Shown: piece by piece, positions 25,621 to 44,939 of the stretch
Layout of the letters: each line of letters opens with the position of its first letter
Position numbering within the stretch: the first letter of the stretch is position 1
Notes under the pieces: model-generated
Seen by the model: only the letters and a program-made list of their open reading frames with translations
Database searches by the model: none
What the model was told of the DNA's origin: nothing
Assembly (NCBI GenBank): GCA_013433145.1
Contig: CM024175.1
Location: 10,090,516 to 10,154,515 of the forward strand
Direction: 5' to 3'
From: Ascaris suum
Taxonomy: Eukaryota > Nematoda > Chromadorea > Rhabditida > Ascarididae
DNA length: 64,000 bases
Translations under genes and position numbers: made by a program

Positions 25621-27101
25621 TTATATCTATTTACGGAAACGAGGATGTGATCACGTGCTGATCAATTGCGCCGACGTGCAACTGCTCTAGCAATCAACAA
25701 GAGCAACCACATCAGCTGCTCTTTTTTCATTATTTTACTGAATATGCCATCTGTATCTCATCTTGAAGTAATGCCACTCGAAAATTGGAAATAAATTCAC
25801 AAATTGTACACTACATTCCAAAACTTCACCTTTCACTTGAACAATTACACATCTACATCGATAGCCAAAAATTCTGGCATAACAATTCGAGTATGAAAAT
25901 TTAGACAGTGATGTTTACTTAAACGATACTTTGTATGATTACCCGCATTATTACGTTCGTTTCTTCCATTCTTCGTAAAAGCAATTATGTTACAGATAGG
26001 TATAAAGGAAGAAAATACAAGTGGTTGAATGATCCGACTGAAATAATTATTAACTAAACAGATATTTATTGAAAATTTCCTAAAAAAGTCCAGAATTTTT
26101 ATGTTCACCTCCCTCAAGACTCACTCCATTCAAATATCTTGAACTGGACTTCATTCTTTTCCAACTTTACGTTTTTATTTCTTTCAACATCGAAATAAAC
26201 CTTTATGTGCTCTTCAATTAGCTGTCGGTTATTCATAAGCGTTTCCACGAAATAACGATTAATCATAATGGAATAAATTTGCGATATTACACAGAAAAAT
26301 TTTTGATTTCAATAAAAATCATAAACTTTCATCGATTTTCAATGTTTATAAGTGAGAGACATTTTTTTTAAATGAATTTTTTGATAATTTCACCACTGTT
26401 TTGTCAACAAAAAAGAAAAATTTATTCGTACATTCAAATATTACTGCCCATTGAAATCGTTAAGAGGAACAGATTAGTTTGAGGTGATATTTGTAAGGCA
26501 TTCGGAATTGATATGGAATCGATTATTGGCATTCACTTCATGCAAACAAAGAAGGATGTTGTTTGCTGTGGACGATAGTTGAGAAAGCAATATTTCATAT
26601 ATGAAAGACGTTGTGAAAGAGAGAATATCTTGAGGGATATTGCAAAAATATTCATTTAACAATCGAAACGAAGTTTGCATTAGAAAAATTGATTGATTGA
26701 TTGATTGAAATTGATTGATTGATATAATTGATTGATTGATTGATTGATATAAATTGATTGATATTAGTTTTGTTATGGGAGAAAGAAGGTGGAGAGAAAT
26801 ATTGAAACAAATGAATAAAAATGCAAATATGGAAATACAATCGTCAATGAATCAACGAAATAAAACACTCAAATGAAACTATAATCTTAACTGAATATGA
26901 CAAAAACACAATATCTTTCGCGTTCGATTTTGATTCTTTTCAATGTTTTCCTTCCACATGAATTTTTTAAATGCAGATTAAAAGAAAATACAACTAGATA
27001 CAATGTGTTCCATCCATTTCATAAAGTGAAAACGATTCATTAGTAAGATGTAGATGTATAAATGAAATAAATTTCTAGGAGCCATATTAGGCGTCATCAA
27101 T
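25621..27101. other. AT-rich spacer
   Basis: No convincing exon. Holds a GATT tetranucleotide array at 26690-26765. Confidence 0.5.
26690..26765. repeat. (GATT)n tetranucleotide array, imperfect
   Basis: Repeated TTGATTGATTGA blocks interrupted by ATATAA and AAA; gives Asn/Gln/Ser-Ile frames on the minus strand that are not genes. Confidence 0.95.
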
Positions 27102-33473
<6,372 letters not shown>

Positions 33474-33480
33474 CCTGAAA
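33474..33480 (-). promoter_or_regulatory. probable trans-splice acceptor of the reductase gene
   Basis: CTTTCAG followed by a single G and then the initiator ATG on the minus strand. The position is typical of spliced-leader addition, though an ordinary 5' UTR intron would look the same. Confidence 0.5.
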
Positions 33481-35001
33481 GGTTTTCATTTCATCAAAAT
33501 ATAGTAGTTGAAAACACTAACAAAAAACGTTGAATCATTTAGGCAGAAGTTATCTGATCAAAAGCATGAATATTATCAATTGACTTGCATTAGAATATAA
33601 ATTAAAAACATTTTTTATAAAATGAGAAAAAAAAACGGAACATTTGATAAGTTGGCAATGAAAAAAAAAATGAAACAAATCTTGATAATGAGCTTGAAAG
33701 AAAATATAGAAATTTTCCGAAATTCTAAGCCGAATTGAGAGATTTAAGCTAACTTAAGCTAAATGTGCTCCACTAAAAGTGCAGCAATAAAAGCCATTTT
33801 TTTTTGTTATTCACTGCATACGATATCAATAAGAACGTGAGAACAAATTAACTCTGTGGCAGCAATCGAAAAACTTTAAAATGGCTGCAGAAGAATGGAT
33901 TAAAGAATGGATTCGATCGAGGCATAGCAATACCTCGTGGTCAAAGATAATCTTATTACCCCTAGCACTTACCTTGAATGAAAGGTCGGGAAAATATTCT
34001 GCATAATATGCGAGAATATTTTACTAAGAATTAAAAATTATTCAAGAGAACGTTTCATAGAGGTTTGTACTCTCAAGAGCGCTACAAATGCAAACGATGC
34101 TAAAGGGATGAGAACGACGATGAATTAAAATAATATTCGACAAGCGTATTTGATAAAATAAGCAAATTTTACTTCAATCTAAATTCTTTATTGAATCGAA
34201 AGGTTTATAGAGGTGTTGCACTAATGAGGTTAGCGCTCGGGAGATGCACAATAATATGAAGAGGTTTGTTAATGCACTTTTGTGCGCGCAAGAAGCGTAG
34301 CGCTCAAGGACTAGTTGAGCGAATGACGTCTCGCTAAGAAAAACCATCAGTCATATAGATGTGAAGAGTCCAACACAACACACCTGAGATCCCTGCGCAT
34401 CATAGAGCGTATGAAATGATTTTTTGCAAAACAATGCTCTTTGCATTGTCTCCTATGCGATCAATGTTTCTGCACTATAAGGCAGCTGGAAAAGTCGTTT
34501 AGTAAATAGGGAAAAATCGTGGAAAACAATAGGGAAATCGCTCCGTTTCCTTATTTCTTTCTTAGATTTTAATGGGAAATGGAAATTTTCAGCTAAACGA
34601 CGAGTTTATATGATCGGTTCTTGATTCATAATAACTTTAAATAAATTTTACAATAAAACGACAAGTACCACTACTCAATGAAATATTGTAATCTAAGATA
34701 GATAATAATGCTAGGCATAACTACTGAGGTTAAGTAATGAAGAAGATATATTACAGGTTAAAGCTCAAGAGTAAGATAGAAGGGATTATTTTTGAAAGTG
34801 ACTTATAATGACGAAGTCTCTTTGTCGCCACACTGAAAACTTTTTCGGACATTGTCATCTCAGTGAAAACTCGTTCTCATCGCAGTAACAATATTATTTC
34901 CTTCAAGATATCTATCAACAAATTTCATTCCGATTTAATTTTCCAATATTCTTAAGTATTATTTTTTTCCTTCAATCCATGGCCATTCAAACAATTATTA
35001 T

Positions 35002-35154
<153 letters not shown>

Positions 35155-35517
35155 TGTCAAAAGACGAAATCCTACAGCAGCAAAACGGAGCGTGAAATAT
35201 AAGAGAGCAGCGGTCTAGCAAGCCTAATGCAGATATGACGGATGCAATATCTTACATCGACTAAGGCAAATTTTAATGTAATATGGAGCACGTATTGCTA
35301 AATGTAGAATGTTGAAATTAAACCCGAAGCGTCGAATTTATTGGAGTTCGTAGTGTACCACGGATAAAATTAAAGAGATGAATCGCTGAGATTCAGACTT
35401 TAAATAATTGAGAATTATTTTAGATTAATAGGAACGCAATAGTAAAATTTCAAAGAATATAAGCATCAATAAGAAGGAAATGAAGAGAGACCATTGATGA
35501 GATGAATATTAATTACA

Positions 35518-35763
35518 ATGTTGATCGATAGAAGCGAGATAGCATTGTTTTCTGAGGTTTGGTCGGTTTCTATAATGAATTCGCCAATGATTGGATGGAC
35601 GACGATGCTATCCCCTTGTTACTTGTCTATATGCAACGCTCAATACAACGTTCGAGCATATGAATTATATTACACAACAAAGCGACAACGTCGTCTTAGC
35701 GGCGTTGAGCCAATGCAAACATATCAGCTGAGAAACTTTGCTCATTTTTTTCGTTATCTTTAG
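35518..35763 (+). CDS. 81-codon ORF, hypothetical and doubtful
   Basis: A true ATG start; the product has mixed composition with several Cys/Tyr and a basic centre (TTKRQRRLSG). No signal peptide or domain, no flanking exons with good sites. The length is within chance expectation. Confidence 0.2.
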   Translation: MLIDRSEIALFSEVWSVSIMNSPMIGWTTMLSPCYLSICNAQYNVRAYELYYTTKRQRRLSGVEPMQTYQLRNFAHFFRYL

Positions 35764-38084
35764 CAATGCAATTGCAATTCCTATAATTGCAATTGCTTAA
35801 TTGATTGCATATATTGCAAAATTTAGAGATATTTGTCGATATCATGGTATTGTGAATCCTAAAACAAATATGTGTTATAGGTCAAACGAATGAGATTATA
35901 GAGAAGCGGCGAAACGTAGATATGCCCAAATAAATAGGAAATCTCTACCAAAAACCATTCATAATTTATGGCAACATAATCGTTTTATGCTATTGCAACG
36001 GTGAATAATAAGCATTTTATACTATTGCACTCTTATGATGTGCACTCTTGAATGCGAATTCATCTCTATGATAGGTGAATATGATGATATAATAGCATTA
36101 ATGCAAAACAATTATTCCAATAAGTTTTAGAAAATACGGTATTAAAAAATAAATGCAAAATTACGTTAAAAAGATTTGCATTAATTTTTTTTATTTTCGC
36201 TCATTAGATTAAGTAATTTTATCGATTGGCAAGAAAACAATGAAACGTAAAGTTTTCATGCGTTTCTGCTGAAATAAACGAAAGTGTACATGAATGTATA
36301 TTTATGTCGGTTAGTCTAAAAGCATATTACTTCGTTTCCTGAGCATCTTATCATTCAAGAAAACGATATTACTTATTCGTTTTTTTCAACCTCTAGATGC
36401 TTTTTTTTTGAATCCGATTTTCTCGGATGTTTTGAGCCTTTCCCTTTCAGGAATTATAATTACAACAACATTTCCAGTAATCAAGAAAGGTGCGTTATAA
36501 TTACACACGTATAGTCTTTCTCTTCTTTTAGCAATATTCATAGCTGCATATTTTTGCTGATGAGAAATCCGAGAAAATCTCGTTCGGAGAGCTCTCTTTT
36601 CTATCGTGCTTTCTTTTACCGGCAAAGTGCAAAAACGATGAGAAATTTGCCAAAAAGTTCGATTATCATATTTTCGTTCTTATTATTCCTTCTCGCTTTC
36701 ATTTAGCAGTTACTGATATAACATTAGAAACCTATCTATCTGCCCTTACGGTAAAAAGGCTTATCGCGAACATATTATTGCATGAGCATCGATGAAAATG
36801 AAAACGCCTAAAACTTCATCGATTGTGGTGTTTCAACAGCGTTGGAATGATGCTGCATGAGGTGATACCACAAATAAGCAGAATGTACGCGATTTTAGCA
36901 ATAGCAACATTTATGAAAGTATAACTATAAACGTATGTAAATAAGGAATATGTAGAAAATATGCAAACCGGAATGCAGAATGACTGTATACGATGAGCAA
37001 TGCCGAAGCGCAATCCGCGAAATTTGAATTTCTGACGGTCCAAAACGATTGCAGTACTGCTGATGACGTCCTTAATATAACGATGCAAGAAACTAACCTG
37101 TACAAATGAAAAAAAAAGTCGTTTTCGCCGATAAACAGAACCCTTTTATCGTCTCAATAGCAACTAATAGCGATAGATGACGTCTAGGTGAGAGAGCCTT
37201 TATGAATAGACTACTAAGAGATCAGAAAAAATAATGGGTCGTTCACCCCATAAGACTTTTCTTTAATGATATGCTATTTATGAGTTAAACACCTCTTCTC
37301 CTGTCCTCCCCTCCCCTTCCTCTGTGGTTCATGATTGTGCAGAAATAGCCGAAAAAAAAGATGGATTTTAGATGAAATTCATATAATCACAGAGAAAATA
37401 TCGAAAAAAAGAGTATTGCGGTGTTCATAAAACATCTGCCATAAATGCATCAACTACCGTTCAATAACAAAATAAAAATGAAGAACCAACCAAACGAGCG
37501 ATTGTTTCGCTTAGCAATTACTAAAAATAGCGTTGAGCATGTAGAGAGAAGTTTCGTATGTTTCTCTCTCAAAATAGGCTGACTGCATTTGAGAGGCGGG
37601 GAAGCGTGTTAACCGTCAACAACTAGCAATGGCACTAATCGATCGGCTAGCTGCCAATTCTAATCGATTTTGTGACAACCGTTTGCAATCTCGCAACAAA
37701 TCATCACAATCATCGCATAACTCATTCAAGATACTTTTATTTTAAAATAAAGATTACTTTTGATCACACTAAAAATTAATATTAGTTGCATTACTTTTAA
37801 TTGCATATAAAGTAATCCCACCATTGTTATTTATACTCGTAATAAAAAGTAACTATAGTACTTCTAATCTCATAAGAAAATAACCTGTACAAAGCAACTG
37901 CTGATCTGATAGATCACCTTCATTATTTATTAGTAAATAGTATTCGGGAACGATTCGTCCATGTGTTAATCGATTTCATCGAAATGTAAATTTTCTACCA
38001 AAAGTTGATCGATTTGAGATCCGAAAGCTGCAATATACGCGTATATTTCTGGACACCTTCAGATACCTATAACTCCCTTCCAAG

Positions 38085-39268
38085 ATGATGGACGAACTGG
38101 ACAATTGCTATGGGAGTTACCATTCCTGACCACAGGTCCGCACTGAAAAGCATACTAGTCAAATGATATGATCAAGCTCTGGCTTTGTTAGTGATCAATG
38201 CCATCTGTATCGCGTATAAAAAGTATCTTTCCTTCGCCCCCCCCCCTCCCTCTCTCCTTCCGTCCTTATTCATTCCTCACAAAACAGGAACGCATAATGC
38301 CGACGAATTCCCGTCGTTTTTGAGGCTGAATGGCAATCGAACGCAAACAAGAAAAGAAAACAAAAGAAAGCTTAACCAACAAGGTTAAGGAAAGCCGAAA
38401 ATTTGCGGTACAACTGTTCGAATTCAATCCATTACGACTTGCCGAGAACAGCGTCACAAAATCAGCGGCAAATCACGAGTGGAAGGAGCGGTATATTCAT
38501 GCGTTAACCGCATATTTCTCAACATGGCGACTCCTCGACATGATACCAACAACGATATAAAGTAATCAAGAAAACAAGAGGAAAATGCTAGTATCAATAA
38601 TCATTAAGGAAAGCTGACGGCGCCTTCTTTTATTAAGCAAATAGACGTATTCTTAAACGGCTCAAAATTGAAGAAAACAGCGTATTCAATTCGAAAATGC
38701 AACTTGTTGAACATTTATAGCGCATTACGAAGTAGATGGCACCAGTTTCCGCCATGTGCTTAACGAGATAGCTGAAAATAATCTCCCGTCCTTTCTAACT
38801 GAGATCCAATGGTTTGCTGTTAGGTTTGCGTGGAATTTTGTCTAAGACAGGTATTCCGGAACAACTGAATAGATGGTTGTATGTAAATAATAAATATAGT
38901 CAACAAAACTGCAGCAGAACAATTCCACAAGAAACGCGACATCGAAAAAGGTGGGAATCTGAAGTAGATGAAGGAAACGCGCGAATAGAAAATTTCCACC
39001 GGATAAAAGCAGGTCGGCTGAGACATTGCCTTTCATCTTTATTTTTTGCCTGATCCTCCATATTCTCTTTTTTCTGTATATTACTCAAAATTTCCATGAT
39101 GTTCCTATCCTCTAACCTCTGTACCGACCACGCTTACTTCTTTAGCACGAGATGCGATCGCGAAAGAAAGAAGGAGAAGGGTATAATCTGCCCACTATGG
39201 CAGCCGTCACCAGCCGGTTTCTGTCGGTGGTTATTAGTGCAAACTGCTATGGAAAACTATTGCAATAG
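38085..39268 (+). CDS. candidate multi-exon gene, basic product, unknown family (5' end missing)
   Basis: Four exons join in phase: 38085-38135 (after CTCCCTTCCAAG; GRTGQLLWELPFLTT), 38288-38383 (after a long pyrimidine tract and ACAG; HNADEFPSFLRLNG, then basic TRKENKRKLNQQ), 38824-38882 (after TTAG; LRGILSKTGIPEQLNRW, donor GTAAAT) and 39146-39268 (after CTTCTTTAG; MRSRKKEGEGYNLPTM... ending KLLQ and TAG). Phases are 1-1, 1-1, 1-0, 0-stop. The first donor (GTCCGC) is poor. A competing 76-codon frame from ATG 38330 overlaps exon 2. The product is basic and hydrophilic with a mildly hydrophobic end. Not recognised. Confidence 0.33.
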
Positions 39269-39558
39269 AAGGCCACGAGCCACTTGTCGCTTCAGTACAG
39301 TTCAAAGATAAACAGAAATTGGCGTCAAGAAATTGCAAACTTTAGCAAGCAAGTTGGCTTTACCTCATAAGCGTTAACAAATACGCCTTTATGAAAAGAG
39401 GGATATCTTTCATGAACATAAAGACATGCGTAGCCTGTTCATTTTCAATGACCATAAAAGGCACAACACATTTTCCAAATTAGCGCATAACGACCGCCAT
39501 ATCGCAAGGTTAACAGATGTCAGGTGTCGTATGACATTTCAACGAAATACACAAAATA

Positions 39559-39756
<198 letters not shown>

Positions 39757-41551
39757 AAAGTGAAAAGTTGCCATTGATTAAGTTATGGCCATGATAAAAT
39801 TACGTTGAACGTACAGTTGGGAAAGGAAAATTAACTTATTCTTATTTAGTCATATTGAGTAACGAACCTTAGCTATGTGGTTATCTACGTAGATGCATGC
39901 AGTATTATGACAAAACAATATCTTCTCGTCAATAACACTCTTTAGTTCAATATTATCGGTGTAATCTCACAATTATACCATTCATCTGATACACTTCAGG
40001 ACTGAGATTAAATCCTTTTATTGATTAAAACAACGATGAAAAATAGTAGATTAAAAAGAATGCCGGATGTATATATTTTCACCACCTTATTCATCAATCC
40101 ATGCAGGTCCATAATTCATCATCGACCATTAAAATGCGAGCAGCTGCTCAGTTGTATTATAAATGAATCGCCCAAGCGTGGAAACCCCTTAACAAGATTC
40201 TTTTATCTACGATTTTTTGCGATCACATTCGTCGTAAAATTTGTGTCCCTTTTGAAGCATATTGCGCGCCTAGAACTCCTTGGAGTTGATCTATCAGATG
40301 GGAAGTTGATATAGCTCATCCGGTTATTATGCGCCATACCTAAGAAATATCGTAACGAAAATATTAGTGCTTCTTAAGCATTAACTAGGGTAAATTTGAA
40401 GAAATGCTTCAACATATGCAAAGATGACAACACAACCATAGAAGTAATTTTAGTCGTAAGTAAATAAACGCATATGCATAAAAATATGTAAATAAGGAGT
40501 TTAAAAAAATTAATTTCAATAAGCAAATTGCAATAAGAAGAAAAATGAGTATGAATACGAATGAGGTTTCATTCTCATCACTGCAATAAACATTGCATAA
40601 ATGGATATATCGCAGAGTATTCAGTATATATACCACTCATGCATCGTTAATTATGGCAAAAATAATCAATGTACTCAACAACATACACTATGTTATTATT
40701 TACTACGAAAAAAAACTTGGATCGAGAAACCTGTAGCTAGCTTTCATCCACCACATTTTGATGGCAACAAATGACACCGCTGAAAATTGCACGACTACCT
40801 GACAGCTATCACCAGCCGAAGCTTACTTTATTACCTACCGACATCGCTCGAGTAAGTCGGCATTCACGAGTCGACAAGTACCTCTACAAAGTCTGCAATT
40901 ACCTCCATTGAATACCCGAATTAATAAAATTAGCCCAATTAGAAGAAATTTGACAGAAAATCGTGAAATTGCTTCAAGAATTAATTGATGATTTAACGCC
41001 ACGCACGAATAAATTTTATAGACCATAGTGATGAAAATTTTTGAAATTGAATAATAGAAACGAACAACTCACCGTGACTCTACAACGTGATCAAAGCAAA
41101 GCGAGAAACACACCAGAGAGGTCGGCAAGATATGCGCTTTTGTGTTTGATTCATTTGATTGATCATTTTCATAGGGTCATCAACAAACAATAAAGGTGAT
41201 ATATTAACTTGAAAATTGCTAAAGGAGGATGATATACCTAGCGTCAATGGTACCTGAATTTATCGGACAGATACAGACAAAGACAGACAGATATTCGACA
41301 AACATAGCGTTGTCATAATGCGCTGTGTAATGTATATTTGCAAAAGCGCATGAGAAGTTGGAATGAAACCGAAAGACACAACTCGTATCGTGTGCTCGAT
41401 TTCGGAATACTTGATCAGCGATGGTGGTGTTCTATCTTGCAATATTTAATCGACTTTTTTTTGTGAGCGTGACTAATGTTATCAAACCTTAGTGGTGATT
41501 GTTGAAATTATGCCTTATCAAACGTTGATTGTTTCTTTTTTTTTTGAATAG

Positions 41552-41773
41552 GACGAAGAGCCCTCACTAAAATCCATCCAACTTCATTTGGAAGACACTT
41601 CAGCACCACTTCCGCACAATCTAATCAACACTTACGCACAAATGTCAACAATGATAGATACTTTGCTTGCGAAATACTGCAATTTACGTCAGCGTAAAGT
41701 TAAAAATAAAAAAAAAACATTTCGACAGTGCAGTCATTCTCTTCACTCAATATACCATTTGCAGATAAAATGA
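41552..41773 (+). CDS. probable last exon of a plus-strand gene, unknown family
   Basis: A strong acceptor (ten T then GAATAG) opens 73 codons to TGA. The N-terminal half is helical and charged (EEPSLKSIQLHLEDTSAPLP, MSTMIDTLLAKYCNL), followed by a basic stretch (RQRKVKNKKK). Upstream exons were not identified. A second frame is open for 47 codons from the same acceptor. It ends 40 bp from a convergent minus-strand ORF. Confidence 0.35.
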   Translation, partial: DEEPSLKSIQLHLEDTSAPLPHNLINTYAQMSTMIDTLLAKYCNLRQRKVKNKKKTFRQCSHSLHSIYHLQIK

Positions 41774-41812
41774 TTTGGCTGTTCAAAAATGAACTACATT
41801 ATAGGGATCGAT

Positions 41813-42067
41813 TTAGTTGAAGTGAATAAAACCTCGACTGTGATCGTCCACGCTTAAACATTCCGCAATTGAAGAGCGGAGCAGGCGGGTGCCAGAAGAG
41901 GAACGGAGGTACATATGCCTTTCAAAAAAAAAAAAGAAATCTACAAGCGTTTTGACGGATACATGCAAAAATTGACAGAAGTCATATGATATGTCCCCAT
42001 AAGAATAAAACTCAGAGTTGAAACTGCTAAACATTGCGTTTTCATTTCTACGATATTTAGATGATTT
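41813..42067 (-). CDS. 85-codon ORF, hypothetical
   Basis: Starts at an ATG on the minus strand; the product is polar at both ends (KSSKYRRNENAMFSSFNS at the start, SSIAECLSVDDHSRG near the end) with a poly-Phe stretch coded by a T run in the middle, which may instead be the pyrimidine tract of an intron. No family; near chance length. Confidence 0.25.
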   Translation of the reverse strand, partial: KSSKYRRNENAMFSSFNSEFYSYGDISYDFCQFLHVSVKTLVDFFFFFERHMYLRSSSGTRLLRSSIAECLSVDDHSRGFIHFN

Positions 42068-43260
42068 CATAAAAGATAAGACAACTGCCTACATTATCAA
42101 TGATTATATATGATAATTTTTCGTATAGTTAAGCTCATTAGAATAACCATTTGCATTATTAGTGAAATAAACGTTGAAAGTTACCTGAGATATCGCTATA
42201 ATATTAGAAAGCCGCCGATAAGATTGCTTCTAAATAAATCTTTTGAATGAGTAATATAAATCGCTACAAGAAAATATGTTTGTCTCAAAAAATATGTCAG
42301 TCCCAATTCGCATTATAGGTCAATAGCACTTTTAAACCGATAGACTTCCCTGTGATATCCTGAATTCTAAATCCCTTATACCAATATGTTCAAAGGATAT
42401 GTTTATTATGGAAAATGAAAGATCTAACCAACATAGTGATTTGAAAAAAAAAAGCATTGCTATAAGCGTTGCTTATGTAATTTCTTGCGGGGAATGCGTT
42501 TGTTTACGCATACCTTCTAATCTTTATTTAGGCTATTGGCACACGTGAGCCACCTAGGCATACCTTGACCAGGAGCACGTTCAGTTGAATATCTAATAAC
42601 TGTCCAATCCAAACTATATCACATGTACATATTATTTGCTCATTTTAGCTTATGACTTCACATGCATTCAGTTTCGTCAGCTAATTCTCTCATAATCAAT
42701 TTGCATACAAAATTCTATATGCCGAAGTGGAATCACTTACTTAACGAATAAATGAAAAAAAAAAATCTCCTCAAAATTTGCATAAAAATAAACGAAATAC
42801 ATTCAATTATGAATTGATTAGAGTATACAGCTAAGAATTTATGAATTCTCAAAGGAAATTTTTTTATTTTCTTCTTTTCATCGTTTCATACTTAGTACAA
42901 TGAAATATTTTCGCTATTTTTCAAACATTTCACATTTTAGGAAATAATGAAAAAAGATAATAAAAATATTATAAACGGAAGACCTCACAATAGCAACACA
43001 AAATAATCGTCTGCAAATAGAAATCGCTTTAACAATATAAGTCTACCGAATATATCGATATGCAAAAAAAAGTAATATTATCATTTCAAATTTATTTAAA
43101 TATTTAAATTTAATAAATAATTTAATTAAAAGTAAAGTATAATAAAAATTATGGTAAAATATTATATATACCACTCATTATTAGTATGAAATAAAATTGA
43201 TGAAAGAGAAATGGCTTGAAGAATATCACTCGCTGAGGTAAATCTCTTCGGCTATTTCAA

Positions 43261-43371
43261 ATGAGTAAGAAAAGCGAAGGACGGAAGAAAACGATTTTCG
43301 ACGATTCTTCTAGTATAGCTAAATTTGAGACTATCGAGGATGTACAACACGTGGAAAGGAGAGTTTTTTGA
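43261..43371 (+). CDS. 36-codon polar ORF, doubtful
   Basis: ATG-started short frame with a charged, non-hydrophobic product (MSKKSEGRKKTIFDDSSS). Could be a first exon, but no good donor is seen before its TGA. It lies just upstream of the satellite block. Confidence 0.2.
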   Translation: MSKKSEGRKKTIFDDSSSIAKFETIEDVQHVERRVF

Positions 43372-43559
43372 GGAATATTTCTTTCAGATGAGACTCGAAG
43401 AACGAACGCTTCCTTGATAAATATAAATCAAGAAAGCGCGCCAAGTGTCATCCAATTCCTGCTTCAAAAAGAGTTATTTCACGAGAATGAGAACGCATTG
43501 AAGAATTACTACCTATAAATGTGGTTTAAATATATGCATTCATATGTGCCAGCCGACTG

Positions 43560-43802
43560 TCACCTATGATCGCGGTTATTACGCTATTTCTACTACTTTT
43601 TTTTTGCCCATGATGCTTTTCATCACGCATAATCAGGTCTATTCATAAATTTTTTCGTATTTGTCAAAAACTCTCAGCATCCTTTTTCCACTTGTAATAA
43701 GCTGCGCATGAATTGTCCACGTCAGCAGCCTGTTCTTATACGTATGATCGGGCGTCTTCATAAAAAATTTTTTACTTGCAGGAATTCTAACATTTTCTTC
43801 TC

Positions 43803-43833
<31 letters not shown>

Positions 43834-44890
43834 CGCTCTCTCTCTCTCTCCCTTCCATTTTCACTTCTTTCTGATCCGCGATTAGGCGGATTTTTAAAGA
43901 ATTTCCCAATTGCGGCTTCCCCCGATATTTCCCACCATTTGTGACCAGAAGCTCCTCATAAATTTTTCTGTTATATTTATAACAGGTCTTCATGTTTCTC
44001 TCCGAATTCCTCACAAATTTTTCCGATTGTAGGAGTTCAGATAATTTTTCTCACCTATGATAAGGACTCGCAAATTTTCTTAATCTTCCAAGAGACTCGA
44101 TATTTTTCTCCGCTCATAATCATGGCTCCTCATGAATTTTTCAGTTCTTTAGAAACTTGTTTTTCCTTCCCACTCATTATGGGGGCACCTAAATTTCACT
44201 TTTATATTTTCGAAGCCCAAGTATTTTTCATCGCCGAAGTTCAGCCACCCTCACAAGCTTTTTTCTACCTGTAGCCGTCGTGATACCCTTTCCCACATAT
44301 GGTCAGGTAATTTTCATAAATTTTGCTTTCCTATTTTCATGATCTTCAGCACTCTTTCCGGTCAATAATCGGGGTAATCACAAATTTTTCTTCTTGCAGA
44401 ACCTCCAGTATTCTTTCTCAGCCATAATCAGGAGATTATCATGAATTTTCTCCTCTTATGAGCCCAAAACACTCTCCCCAGTTCGTGATCGAGGTTCCTC
44501 ACAAAATTTCTTCCATTTGCATGAATTACAATGTCTTTTTCTACCCATAGCTAAAAGCTCCTCTGATTTTCTTATTCAAATGTAAGGACCACAACAATAC
44601 CCTTCCCTGGACATGCTTGGGGCCGTTCACAGTTTTTTCCGCATATAAGAGCTTTGCGCCGGTTTGACATAGCTTCTTTTTCCATTTTCAGGAGCCTCAA
44701 ATGTTCTCTTTCGCCCATAATCGCTGTTCATCATAAGTTTTTTCAATTGTTACGACTATTAATATAGTCATACAACTGTGGTCAAGGGTTCCTTATAAAT
44801 TTTTCTCCCTTCGCAAGAACCTCGAATATTATCCCTTAAACATAATCAATAACTGCTCATAAATTTAAAAATTTTTCAGGAGCCATAAAT
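43560..44890 (+). repeat. degenerate ~60 bp satellite, forward arm
   Basis: About 20 diverged tandem units with a core like CTCCTCATAAATTTTTC and a second core like CCATAATCAGG. The first core recurs at roughly 43952, 44008, 44064, 44124, 44244, 44372, 44432, 44494, 44724 and 44787. A (CT)n tract at 43797-43852 interrupts it. Confidence 0.8.
43797..43852. repeat. (CT)n microsatellite
   Basis: About 56 bp of CT with a few CC and GC interruptions, inside the satellite. Confidence 0.95.
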
Positions 44891-44939
44891 TCTGAATTCA
44901 GGAACTAGTTGAAATGCCTAAAATATTGACCTCGATGAA

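Noticed and set aside
33881..34006. 41-codon ORF starting MAAEEWIKEW
   Set aside because: A perfect minus-strand exon (33998-33973, TTATGCAG ... AAG|GTAAGT) occupies the same place and fits the reductase 5' region better.
38330..38560. 76-codon ATG frame, polar and basic
   Set aside because: Conflicts with a better spliced frame (38288-38383) preceded by a long pyrimidine tract; could still be real if transcripts show it.
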